Shown: one piece after another, positions 1 through 7,574 of the stretch
How positions within the stretch are numbered: the first letter of the stretch is position 1
Layout: the number at the start of each line of letters is the position of its first letter
IMG/VR virus record: IMGVR_UViG_3300034020_000824
Location: 62,001-126,000 of that record
DNA from: a virus
DNA length: 64,000 nucleotides
Direction: 5' to 3' (one strand)
Program-made: the position numbers and the translations under genes
The notes under the pieces: generated by a model
Databases searched by the model: none
The model's input: only the letters and a program-made list of their open reading frames with translations
What the model was told of the DNA's origin: nothing

Positions 1-45
1 GAGCATAAGGTTCAATTGTTCCAAGATTTCTTAGGAAATCTTTAA
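1..45 (+). CDS. gp21: C-terminal end of prohead protease gp21 (partial)
   Basis: Frame 1 is open from the first base and encodes EHKVQLFQDFLGNL followed by TAA at 43-45. Only these 14 residues are inside the window. In T4-like phages gene 21 (prohead core protease) lies directly upstream of gene 22, so position and frame suggest this is its tail. The residues alone do not identify the protein, so the call rests on synteny. Confidence 0.55.
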   Translation, partial: EHKVQLFQDFLGNL

Positions 46-47
46 TT

Positions 48-55
48 TATAAATA
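48..55 (+). promoter_or_regulatory. T4-type late promoter TATAAATA upstream of gp22
   Basis: Exact T4 late-promoter octamer, 30 bases before the gp22 ATG. Such boxes are recognised by the gp55 sigma factor with the gp45 clamp as activator; both proteins are encoded in this window. Confidence 0.75.
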
Positions 56-84
56 AATATAGATTATAACACAGATCTAAAAAA

Positions 85-1257
85 ATGTCCGTTGGTAGAA
101 ATTTACAAGAAATGGAAAACGTAGTAACCAAAGGAGCCACACCTGCCGAAACTCCCTCAAAGAGTGCAACTCCTGTTGTAACTCCCGGTCAAACGGGTTC
201 TTGGGAAGATTTAGGTGGTCCTACTCCCGAAAATTATCGTCCCGATGACGATTCGGCAAAACTCAAGGATACAACTCTTGCACAAGTTAGAGATGTTGTG
301 AATGCTAAGGCATCTGCAGCAGATTCTATGAAAGGTGTAAAGGAAGAGACGGAAGAAGATGAAGATCTTGTTGATGGAGAAGAAGTCGATGAAGACGAAG
401 AAGTAGTTGCCGAAGAATCTCACAAAGAAGAAGGTTCAAAGTCAAAGAACGGCAAAAAATCTCCTAAAGAAGAAGATGCGGATGAAGAGGACGAGGACGA
501 AGAAGATGAAATGAAGGAAGAGTTTGACATCGAAGAAGATGTTAATGCTCTCCTTGCTGGCGAAGAACTCTCAGAAGAGTTTCAAGAAAAAGCAAGAACA
601 ATCTTTGAGACAGCAATTCGTTCAAAAGTTGCTGAAATCAAAGAAGAACTTCAAGCATCCTATGAGGAATCTCTTGTAGAAGAAATTCAAGTAATTAAAG
701 AAGGTCTTGTTGACCGTGTTGATGCATACCTTGAGTATGTTGCTGATGAGTGGATTTCTGAAAATGCACTCGCAGTTGAGCACGGTCTTAAGACTGAAAT
801 GACCGAATCATTCCTCCAAGGAATGAAGGGTCTTTTTGAAGATCATTATGTAACAATCCCTGAAGATAGATATGATGTAATCGAGAGTATGGTAGATAAA
901 CTTGATGAAATGGAAGGAAAACTCAACGAGCAAATTGAAAGAAATGTTGCTCTGAATAGAAGATTAGCAGAGTCGGTTGCTGATGTAATTTTTGCAGATG
1001 TCACTGAGGGTCTTGCACTTTCTCAGAAGGACAAACTCGCTTCTCTTGCCGAAAATGTTGAGTTTGATAGTGAAGCAAACTATCGTGAGAAACTGGTAAC
1101 TCTGAGGGAGTCTTATTTCCCAACCAGAACAACTGGTACTCAAAGAGATGACTCGGAAACCCTATCCGAAAGTACTGATGTTCAGTCCCAACAACCACAA
1201 GTTGAGGGGAGAATGGCATCATACCTTCAGACTTTAGGAAGAGTCGCTAAACTGTGA
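85..1257 (+). CDS. gp22: Prohead core scaffold protein gp22
   Basis: A 390-residue protein lying between the gp21 end and the capsid gene, the canonical position of the T4 scaffold. Residues about 85-160 are an extremely acidic low-complexity stretch of E, D and K, typical of phage scaffolds that are digested by gp21. The second half is a predicted alpha-helical coiled-coil region (for example the segment around MVDKLDEMEGKLNEQIERN). It would fill the prohead core and template capsid assembly, then be cleaved and expelled. Several L-x-E and I-x-E tripeptides (such as LAGEELSEE), the gp21 cleavage consensus in T4, are visible. It is shorter in ordered content than a structural shell protein. 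Identity is from position and composition more than residue matching. Confidence 0.85.
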   Translation: MSVGRNLQEMENVVTKGATPAETPSKSATPVVTPGQTGSWEDLGGPTPENYRPDDDSAKLKDTTLAQVRDVVNAKASAADSMKGVKEETEEDEDLVDGEEVDEDEEVVAEESHKEEGSKSKNGKKSPKEEDADEEDEDEEDEMKEEFDIEEDVNALLAGEELSEEFQEKARTIFETAIRSKVAEIKEELQASYEESLVEEIQVIKEGLVDRVDAYLEYVADEWISENALAVEHGLKTEMTESFLQGMKGLFEDHYVTIPEDRYDVIESMVDKLDEMEGKLNEQIERNVALNRRLAESVADVIFADVTEGLALSQKDKLASLAENVEFDSEANYREKLVTLRESYFPTRTTGTQRDDSETLSESTDVQSQQPQVEGRMASYLQTLGRVAKL

Positions 1258-1304
1258 TTTTTAAATTATAACAATCAAACAAAAACTTCAAATAGGTAAA
1301 ACAA

Positions 1305-2675
1305 ATGCAAATGTTCAATGCAGAATATTTGCAGGAGAAGTGGGCACCAATCCTGGATTATTCCGGAATGGATCAGATCAAAGATGCACATCGTAGATCT
1401 GTAACCGCTATCCTGCTAGAAAACCAAGAAAGAGAACTCCGCGAAGAGCGTGAGTTTCTTTACGAATCTCCAACTAATAGTGGAAACACTGCTGGTTCGT
1501 CCGGTGGATTCGGTGGAAACGCTTCGAGCCCTGTAGCAGGTTTCGACCCCGTTCTGATTTCACTAATCAGACGTTCAATGCCCAACCTGATCGCTTATGA
1601 TCTGTGTGGCGTTCAACCAATGAACGGTCCTACTGGACTTATCTTTGCGATGCGTTCACGTTACACCACCCAGAGTGGAACTGAAGCATTCTACAACGAA
1701 GCAGATACAAGATTCTCTGCTCAGAACGCTGAAGGAACTCTCCCATCGGGTAACGTTGGTTTTGGTACGACTGCCGCTCAGTCAGGAACCAACCCAAGCG
1801 TTCTGAACGATAACGGAGGAACCTATAACGTTTCCACAGCGATGAATACCGGAGACTCTGAGGGTCTTGGTGGTGCTGGTTCGGCATTCAACGAGATGGC
1901 TTTCTCAATCGAGAAAATCACCGTTACTGCTAAGTCACGCGCTCTGAAGGCTGAGTACTCACTTGAGCTCGCTCAGGACCTTAAGGCAATCCACGGTCTG
2001 AATGCTGAAGCGGAATTAGCAAACATTCTCTCAACTGAGATTCTTGCTGAAATCAACCGCGAAGTTATCAGAACCATCTACAAGAGTGCTAAGGCAGGTG
2101 CTCAGGCAAATACTGCTACTGCTGGTACTTTTGACCTCGACGTTGACTCCAACGGTCGTTGGTCGGTTGAGAAGTTCAAGGGTCTTATCTTCCAAATCGA
2201 GCGCGATGCAAACGCAATTGCACAGCAAACTCGTAGAGGAAAGGGCAACACCATCGTTTGCTCTGCTGACGTTGCTTCAGCACTTGCAATGGCTGGTGTT
2301 CTCGATTACACCCCTGCACTTAATGCTAACCTGAACGTTGATGACACCGGCAACACCTTTGCTGGCGTTCTTCAAGGTAAGTATAAGGTTTATATTGACC
2401 CATATTCGGCAAACGTTGCTCCTAATCAGTATTACGTTGTCGGTTATAAGGGTTCTTCACCTTATGACGCAGGTCTCTTCTACTGCCCTTATGTTCCTCT
2501 CCAAATGGTTCGTGCCGTTGGTGAGAACAGCTTCCAACCAAAAATCGGGTTCAAGACTCGTTATGGTATGGTTGCTAACCCATTCGCTAAGGGTTCCGAT
2601 ACCACCAATCCTGGTGTTATCACAACCGACTCTAACGTATACTACAGAAGAGTCAAAGTTGCCAATTTAATGTGA
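1305..2675 (+). CDS. gp23: Major capsid protein gp23
   Basis: A 456-residue protein with strong resemblance to T4-like gp23: an N-terminal propeptide (about 65 residues, with the LREEREFLYE segment preceding the Gly/Ser-rich linker), then the HK97-fold core. Recognisable core segments include DPVLISLIRRSMPNLIAYD, GVQPMNGPTGLIFAMRSRY and MAFSIEKITVTAKSRALKAE. The C-terminal part contains GFKTRYGMVANPF. It forms the hexamers of the head after gp21 removes the N-terminus. Its codon use is GC-richer and more regular than neighbouring genes, as expected for the most highly expressed gene. It is followed by a strong terminator at 2697-2719. Confidence 0.97.
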   Translation: MQMFNAEYLQEKWAPILDYSGMDQIKDAHRRSVTAILLENQERELREEREFLYESPTNSGNTAGSSGGFGGNASSPVAGFDPVLISLIRRSMPNLIAYDLCGVQPMNGPTGLIFAMRSRYTTQSGTEAFYNEADTRFSAQNAEGTLPSGNVGFGTTAAQSGTNPSVLNDNGGTYNVSTAMNTGDSEGLGGAGSAFNEMAFSIEKITVTAKSRALKAEYSLELAQDLKAIHGLNAEAELANILSTEILAEINREVIRTIYKSAKAGAQANTATAGTFDLDVDSNGRWSVEKFKGLIFQIERDANAIAQQTRRGKGNTIVCSADVASALAMAGVLDYTPALNANLNVDDTGNTFAGVLQGKYKVYIDPYSANVAPNQYYVVGYKGSSPYDAGLFYCPYVPLQMVRAVGENSFQPKIGFKTRYGMVANPFAKGSDTTNPGVITTDSNVYYRRVKVANLM

Positions 2676-2696
2676 GCCTTTCTCACAATTCCACAA

Positions 2697-2719
2697 GGGA
2701 CCTTCGGGTCCCTTTTTTT
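2697..2719 (+). terminator. Rho-independent terminator after gp23
   Basis: GGGACC-TTCG-GGTCCC hairpin with a UUCG tetraloop followed by seven T residues. It separates the capsid transcript from gp3. Confidence 0.9.
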
Positions 2720-2722
2720 ATA

Positions 2723-2730
2723 TCTAAATA
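2723..2730 (+). promoter_or_regulatory. Late-promoter-like box TCTAAATA before gp3
   Basis: One-base variant of TATAAATA, 10 bases before the gp3 ATG and immediately after the terminator U-tract. Variant boxes of this type recur at 12319, 28763 and 48915. Confidence 0.45.
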
Positions 2731-2739
2731 AAAATAAAA

Positions 2740-3294
2740 ATGTCCTGTTCGTTTCCCAACCAAATTGATAATAGAAACTTCCTATCACCAGTTGGGTTTA
2801 AGTTTTCACTAGCAAAAGAACCTAAAGTTGCCTTTTTCTGCAATACGGCAAGAATACCAGAAATTACATTATCACTCAATACTCAACCAACATACTTAAA
2901 GGATATTGATGTTCCTGGTGATAAAATTACCTATGGTGATTTATCTTTAAGATTTTTGGTTGATGAGGATATGGAGAACTATATGGCAGTTCATAACTGG
3001 TTGACAGGTCTTGGATTCCCAGAAACAACACAACAATATAAAGATTTAATCTCCATAGTAAATGACGTAACACAACCTCAGGATCCGAAAAGAGCATTTA
3101 GTGATGGAAGTCTTTATATTTTAAACAGTAATTATAATACAACTGCCGTGGTAAAATTCAAGGATTTATTCCCAGTATCATTAAGTTCTCTTGAGTTTGA
3201 TGCCACACAAACCGACATTCAGTACTTTACAGCAGACGTAGCTTTCAAGTATACTGTGTATAATATTCTTGATAATAATAATCAACCCCTATGA
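2740..3294 (+). CDS. gp3: Tail tube terminator / sheath stabiliser gp3
   Basis: A 184-residue protein between gp23 and uvsY, where cyanomyoviruses carry gene 3; T4 gp3 has a similar length (176 residues). In T4 it caps the tail tube and stabilises the contracted sheath end for joining to the head. The sequence shows the beta-rich pattern of tail-tube relatives, with segments such as PEITLSLNTQPTYLKDIDVPG and a C-terminal FTADVAFKYTVYNIL. It could instead be labelled a gp19-like tube protein, since the two share a fold; position favours gp3. Its stop overlaps the uvsY start (ATGA, 3291-3294). Confidence 0.7.
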   Translation: MSCSFPNQIDNRNFLSPVGFKFSLAKEPKVAFFCNTARIPEITLSLNTQPTYLKDIDVPGDKITYGDLSLRFLVDEDMENYMAVHNWLTGLGFPETTQQYKDLISIVNDVTQPQDPKRAFSDGSLYILNSNYNTTAVVKFKDLFPVSLSSLEFDATQTDIQYFTADVAFKYTVYNILDNNNQPL

Positions 3295-3728
3295 ACCTCA
3301 GTCTTGATGAAATCCAGGAAATGTGGCAAAGAGATTCTGTCATAGACCCCGATAACTTACACGATGAATCTTTAAAAATACCTCAACTTCATTCCAAATA
3401 TTATACTCTATATAATACCATCACTCTTCTTCGTGAAAAGGCAAGAGAAACACATAACAGAGTTAGGTTGGAACGCTATAACTACTACACGGGAAAGGCA
3501 ACAGCAGAGGTCTATGCCGAAGAACCATTTCCGTATAAGGTAAGGGAAAAGGATGCCATACAGAGGCATATGGACGCCGATGAGAGACTGTCTAAGATTG
3601 ATTTAAAGATTAGATATTATGATGTTATGCTTAAGTTTCTTGAGGAAGTGATTAAGATGATTACGAATAGAAATTACTCCATCAAGAATGCTATAGACTG
3701 GCATAAGTTCACGGCAGGGTACAACTGA
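3291..3728 (+). CDS. uvsY: UvsY recombination mediator
   Basis: A 145-residue, highly charged, helical protein, close to T4 UvsY (137 residues). UvsY loads the UvsX recombinase onto single-stranded DNA covered by the phage SSB. Segments such as RHMDADERLSKIDLKIRYYD and the C-terminal IKMITNRNYSIKNAIDWHKF are characteristic of cyanophage UvsY. It overlaps gp3 by four bases and is followed after 32 bases by uvsW, so the recombination genes are probably co-transcribed with gp3. Confidence 0.9.
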   Translation: MNLSLDEIQEMWQRDSVIDPDNLHDESLKIPQLHSKYYTLYNTITLLREKARETHNRVRLERYNYYTGKATAEVYAEEPFPYKVREKDAIQRHMDADERLSKIDLKIRYYDVMLKFLEEVIKMITNRNYSIKNAIDWHKFTAGYN

Positions 3729-3760
3729 CCGAATAAATACTCATAACTGATATTTTATGA

Positions 3761-5224
3761 ATGTCTCATTTGGTGATATCAAAAAAGAATGAGGTTTATC
3801 TGCAAATAGAGGCAGAACCTCATATCTACTATGAATTGAAAGACGCATTTCAATTTGAAGTACCTAATGCAAAATTTTCACCTTCTTATAAGAATAAGTG
3901 GTGGGACGGAAAAATTTATTTGTTTAGTGTAGATACAAGAGAAATCTATATTGGTCTTTTAGATAAGGTAATTCAGTTCTGTAAGGACCACAATTATACT
4001 TATGAGTTCACGAATAATAAGTTTTATGGTCTTCCTTTTGAGATAAATGAGAACATCTCAAAGGAAGGTGTAAAGGATTATATGACGGCAATCAGTAGAC
4101 ACGCCCCACGCGATTATCAAATTGAGGGAGTATACGACGCCTTAAGACATAATCGTAAATTATTGATATCTCCAACTGCTTCGGGAAAGTCATTGATGAT
4201 ATATTCTCTTGTGAGATACTACGTTGAGAAGCAGCAAAATATTCTCGTAGTTGTTCCGACGACTTCCCTTGTAGAACAAATGTATAAAGATTTTGCAGAT
4301 TATGGATGGGATGTTGGTTCATACTGCCACAAGATATACGCTGGTAAGGAAAGAGAAACTGATTCCCAAGTTATTATTACCACTTGGCAGTCTATTTACA
4401 AACTTCCCAAGCAGTATTTTTCCAGATTTAATGTAGTCGTAGGAGATGAGGCACACCAATTTAAATCCAAGTCATTAATATCTATAATGACGAAACTTTG
4501 TGATGCAAAATACCGTTTTGGATTCACCGGAACACTTGATGGGTCTCAAACTCATAAGTGGGTTTTGGAAGGTTTATTTGGACCTTCATATAAAATTATC
4601 AAGACGGATGAACTGATGCAGAAAGGTCATCTTGCCAAATTGGACATTAAGGTTTTACTATTGAAGCATCCTCCCCACAGGTTTGAAGTATTTGAGGATG
4701 AGGTTCAGTATATTATTAATCACCCAAAGAGAAATAACTTTATAAAAAATCTTGCTCTTGATTTAAAGGGTAATAGTCTTGTTCTTTTTGCCAGAGTAGA
4801 AGGTCACGGGCAACCACTTTACGAACTCATAAATAATAGCAAAACTGACAATAGACACATATTCTTTGTTCATGGTGGGGTTGCTACCGAAGAACGAGAA
4901 TTAGTCAGAGAAATTACCGAAAGAGAGAATAATGCAATCATCGTTGCTTCCTACGGCACTTTTTCTACTGGTGTCAATATCAGAAATCTTCATAATGTTA
5001 TATTTGCTTCGCCTAGCAAATCAAGGATACGAAATCTCCAATCCATCGGAAGAGTCTTGCGAAAAGGAGAAAACAAAGTAAAGGCAACTTTATATGATAT
5101 TGCCGATGATATTAGTTACAAGTCAAGAAAGAATTATACACTCAATCACTTGATAGAAAGAATCAAGATTTATAATGAAGAAAACTTTAATTATGATATT
5201 GTAAATATACCACTTAAAGATTAA
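3761..5224 (+). CDS. uvsW: UvsW ATP-dependent helicase
   Basis: A 487-residue superfamily 2 helicase, the size of T4 UvsW. Walker A is SPTASGKSLM (about residues 136-145), the DEAH box is in VVGDEAHQFK, and motif VI is QSIGRVLRKG near residue 430. The N-terminal approximately 100 residues form the UvsW-specific DNA-binding domain (NKWWDGKIYLFS). In T4, UvsW unwinds R-loops and remodels branched DNA, switching origin-dependent initiation to recombination-dependent replication. It is followed after one base by a small Sm-like gene. Confidence 0.95.
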   Translation: MSHLVISKKNEVYLQIEAEPHIYYELKDAFQFEVPNAKFSPSYKNKWWDGKIYLFSVDTREIYIGLLDKVIQFCKDHNYTYEFTNNKFYGLPFEINENISKEGVKDYMTAISRHAPRDYQIEGVYDALRHNRKLLISPTASGKSLMIYSLVRYYVEKQQNILVVVPTTSLVEQMYKDFADYGWDVGSYCHKIYAGKERETDSQVIITTWQSIYKLPKQYFSRFNVVVGDEAHQFKSKSLISIMTKLCDAKYRFGFTGTLDGSQTHKWVLEGLFGPSYKIIKTDELMQKGHLAKLDIKVLLLKHPPHRFEVFEDEVQYIINHPKRNNFIKNLALDLKGNSLVLFARVEGHGQPLYELINNSKTDNRHIFFVHGGVATEERELVREITERENNAIIVASYGTFSTGVNIRNLHNVIFASPSKSRIRNLQSIGRVLRKGENKVKATLYDIADDISYKSRKNYTLNHLIERIKIYNEENFNYDIVNIPLKD

Positions 5225-5225
5225 T

Positions 5226-5633
5226 ATGGGAGAGGAATTTTATTGCATTTTAAAGTTAGTATCAAGTGAAGAAATTCTATCGCTTATTATGATAGATGAG
5301 AATGATGGTGATCCAATTATTATTCTACAAAATCCTGTAGTAATGAAACCTGTAACAACCTCTACCGGTGATTCTTATGTGAAGATTAAACCTTGGATAG
5401 AAATGTCTAGTGATGATATGTTCTTGATTAAACTTGATAAAATAATAACTATGACTGAAACAAAAGATACTAAGTTAATACAATTATATGAATATTATCT
5501 TAAAGATGATTCAATAGAAGTATATAAACCGGCTGGGGAAGTTAAACCTTCATCAACGATGGGTTATGTATCTTCGGTAGAGGAAGCAAGAAAGAATTTG
5601 GAGAATCTCTTTAAAGATAATAAAGAAAGCTAA
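5226..5633 (+). CDS. Sm-like (LSM-like) phage protein
   Basis: A 135-residue protein of unknown role. Its N-terminal approximately 75 residues (YCILKLVSSEEILSLI, an NPVVM strand, and FLIKLDKIITM) follow the pattern of the small Sm-fold proteins of cyanophage origin: bent beta-strands, then a variable middle and a closing strand before a helix. Two relatives sit in tandem at 19982 and 20280. The C-terminal tail is helical and charged. It directly follows uvsW and is therefore probably made with the recombination proteins. RNA binding is an inference from the fold resemblance only. An antisense promoter at 5660-5688 points into its 3' end. Confidence 0.75.
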   Translation: MGEEFYCILKLVSSEEILSLIMIDENDGDPIIILQNPVVMKPVTTSTGDSYVKIKPWIEMSSDDMFLIKLDKIITMTETKDTKLIQLYEYYLKDDSIEVYKPAGEVKPSSTMGYVSSVEEARKNLENLFKDNKES

Positions 5634-5640
5634 GACTTAT

Positions 5641-5665
5641 CTTCAACGGGGACAAACCTAGTCTA
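5641..5665. repeat. Inverted-copy repeat of promoter -10 and leader
   Basis: A 25-base segment that matches the reverse complement of 41616-41640 with one mismatch. In both copies it starts at a TAGACT -10 box and covers the first transcribed bases. Confidence 0.8.
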
Positions 5666-5688
5666 TACGGTTTTTCAATACTTGTCAA
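5660..5688 (-). promoter_or_regulatory. Antisense promoter TTGACA-17-TAGACT
   Basis: Read on the minus strand, TTGACA (5683-5688) and TAGACT (5660-5665) are separated by exactly 17 bases. Transcription would run toward 5633 and below, antisense to the Sm-like gene. From the -10 box onward, 25 bases are repeated with one mismatch at 41616-41640, where the same -10 and leader serve a + strand promoter. No ORF follows on the minus strand. The -35 overlaps the -35 of the gp55 promoter on the other strand. Confidence 0.6.
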
Positions 5689-5711
5689 GCCCTTGCAGTA
5701 TGTGCTATAAT
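5682..5711 (+). promoter_or_regulatory. Sigma70-type promoter for gp55
   Basis: TTGTCA (5682-5687), an 18-base spacer, then TATAAT (5706-5711), 31 bases before the gp55 start. It overlaps a divergent minus-strand promoter, so the two are unlikely to be occupied together. Confidence 0.7.
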
Positions 5712-5741
5712 AATTACAACTTATACTAAAAGTCCGATGCT

Positions 5742-6263
5742 ATGCCTAAAAAGAAATCAGAACATTATGTGAACAATAAAGAGTTATTAGAATCTCTTAT
5801 TGTTTATAGAACTAAAGTAGATAAGGCAGCACAGAAGTATTTTGAGAAGTATGATAAGTATCCTCCTAAGTCTGGTGCATGGGAAGGAAAACCTAGAATT
5901 CCAGATTATATTGGAGAATGCTTCTTGAAGATTGCCACTCACCTTTCATATAAACCTAATTTCGTAAATTATATGTTCCGTGAGGATATGTGCTCCGATG
6001 GAATAGAGAATTGTGTTCAGTACATTCACAATTTCAATCCAGAAAGGTCTCAGAATCCCTTTGCTTATTTTACCCAAATTATTCATTATGCCTTTCTGAG
6101 AAGAATTCAGAAAGAAAAGAAGCAATTGGAGATTAAAAATAAAATTATTGAACGAACCGGATATGATGAGGTTATGACAATTGATGACGGCTTGCTTTCT
6201 GGGAACAATTCAGAGTACAATAGTATGAAAGACGCTATTCAATACAAAAACGGAAACCGATGA
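5742..6263 (+). CDS. gp55: Late sigma factor gp55
   Basis: A 173-residue protein, close to T4 gp55 (185 residues). Segments such as IPDYIGECFLKIATHLSYKPNF, ENCVQYIHNFNPERSQNPFAYF and HYAFLRRIQKEKKQ correspond to the sigma region 2-like core that binds the beta-prime clamp helices and opens the late -10 element. It directs host RNA polymerase to TATAAATA promoters, which are abundant in this window. It overlaps gp47 by four bases (ATGA at 6260-6263), so sigma factor and nuclease subunits are translationally coupled. It has its own sigma70-type promoter upstream. Confidence 0.93.
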   Translation: MPKKKSEHYVNNKELLESLIVYRTKVDKAAQKYFEKYDKYPPKSGAWEGKPRIPDYIGECFLKIATHLSYKPNFVNYMFREDMCSDGIENCVQYIHNFNPERSQNPFAYFTQIIHYAFLRRIQKEKKQLEIKNKIIERTGYDEVMTIDDGLLSGNNSEYNSMKDAIQYKNGNR

Positions 6264-7300
6264 CCCGTATTGCAATTTTAACGGACACCCACTGGAGCGC
6301 CAGAAAAGCTTCAAGAAATCTTCACGACTATTTTCAATTATTTTACGATAATGTTTTCTTCCCTGCTCTAGAAGAACACGGGGTAGAGACGGTCATTCAT
6401 ATGGGCGATGCCTTTGATAATCGTAAAAGTATTGATTTCTGGGGTCTTGATTGGACTAAAAAAGTAGTGCTAGAACCTCTTAGAAAGTACCAAGTCCATA
6501 TGATTGTGGGTAATCACGATATTTTTCTTCGTAATTCTACTGAAATTAATGCTCCAGAACTACTTCTCAAAGATTATCCAAACATAAAGACATATAGTTC
6601 TCCAACGAATACGAAGGTTGGTGGAATTGATATGACTTTTATTCCTTGGATTTGTAGTGAGAACTATGATGAAACTCTAAAAGTTATTCGGAAGTCAAAG
6701 GCAAAGATTGCGATGGGGCACCTTGAACTCAAAGGGTTTCGGGTCAATAAACATCTTGTAATGGAGGAGCATGGACTGGAAGCAAATCTTTTTTCAAACT
6801 TCACAAAGGTATTTTCTGGTCATTACCACACTCGTTCTGATAATGGAACTGTGTTCTATCTCGGTAATCCTTATGAAATGTATTGGACGGATGTAAATGA
6901 CACTCGGGGATTTCATATCTTTGATACCGAAACTCTAGAACATACTCCAATCAATAATCCTTATAAATTATTCTATAACATTTATTATGAAGATACTCCA
7001 CATCAGACTTTTGATGCCTCTGAGTATTCTAATAAGATTGTCAAAGTAATCGTCCGTAAGAAATCTAAGCAAAAAGATTTTGAGAAGTTTATTGACAAAC
7101 TCTATAAGATTGGCATTCAAGACCTGAAGATTGTTGAAAACTTTGAGATTCAGGAAAATGAAAACTTTGTAATTGACGAAGAAGAGAATACAATTTCAAT
7201 TCTGAATCGTTATATTGATGAATCCGAATGTGACTTTGATAAGAGTACTATCAAAGGTATATTCCAAGACCTCTATAAACAAGCTTGCGAAGTGGAGTAA
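6260..7300 (+). CDS. gp47: Recombination endonuclease subunit gp47 (Mre11-like)
   Basis: A 346-residue metallophosphoesterase. The phosphoesterase motifs appear in order: LTDTHWSARKA near the N-terminus, HMGDAFDNRK around residue 47, VGNHDIFLRN around residue 80, GHLELKG and SGHYHTRSDN around residues 150-195. With gp46 it forms the T4 counterpart of Mre11-Rad50, degrading host DNA and resecting ends for recombination-dependent replication. Length and order (gp55-gp47-small protein-gp46) match cyanomyoviruses. Confidence 0.96.
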   Translation: MTRIAILTDTHWSARKASRNLHDYFQLFYDNVFFPALEEHGVETVIHMGDAFDNRKSIDFWGLDWTKKVVLEPLRKYQVHMIVGNHDIFLRNSTEINAPELLLKDYPNIKTYSSPTNTKVGGIDMTFIPWICSENYDETLKVIRKSKAKIAMGHLELKGFRVNKHLVMEEHGLEANLFSNFTKVFSGHYHTRSDNGTVFYLGNPYEMYWTDVNDTRGFHIFDTETLEHTPINNPYKLFYNIYYEDTPHQTFDASEYSNKIVKVIVRKKSKQKDFEKFIDKLYKIGIQDLKIVENFEIQENENFVIDEEENTISILNRYIDESECDFDKSTIKGIFQDLYKQACEVE

Positions 7301-7301
7301 A

Positions 7302-7574
7302 ATGTTTCTTCTCACTCTTAAGGGTCGTAAAGATGATGGGGCATATGCCGTTCAAGACCAATATGGAGAAAAGGTTTTATTCTTATTTGAAGAAGAGGAT
7401 GATGCCACTCGGTATGCTATGATGCTTGAGTATGATGAAGACTACGAAAAAGAAATGGAAATCGTGGAAGTTGATGATGAACTTGCCATAAAGACTTGTA
7501 AGCATAACAACTACAAGTATGCCGTAATTACTACTAATGATATTGTAATTCCTCCTAAAAATGATAACCTTTAA
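7302..7574 (+). CDS. Small conserved protein between gp47 and gp46 (DUF3110-like)
   Basis: The start at 7302 gives 90 residues (MFLLTLKGRKDDGAYAV...), two bases after the gp47 stop; a longer reading from 7215 lies mostly inside gp47 and is less likely. The sequence resembles the cyanobacterial and cyanophage DUF3110 family: a short beta-alpha protein with the pattern GAYAVQDQYGEKVLFLFEE followed by an acidic helix. Function is unknown. It overlaps gp46 by 14 bases. Confidence 0.75.
   Translation: MFLLTLKGRKDDGAYAVQDQYGEKVLFLFEEEDDATRYAMMLEYDEDYEKEMEIVEVDDELAIKTCKHNNYKYAVITTNDIVIPPKNDNL

Noticed and set aside
7215-7301. Longer start of the small gene before gp46
   Set aside because: The first 29 residues lie inside gp47; the ATG at 7302 matches the family's usual N-terminus.
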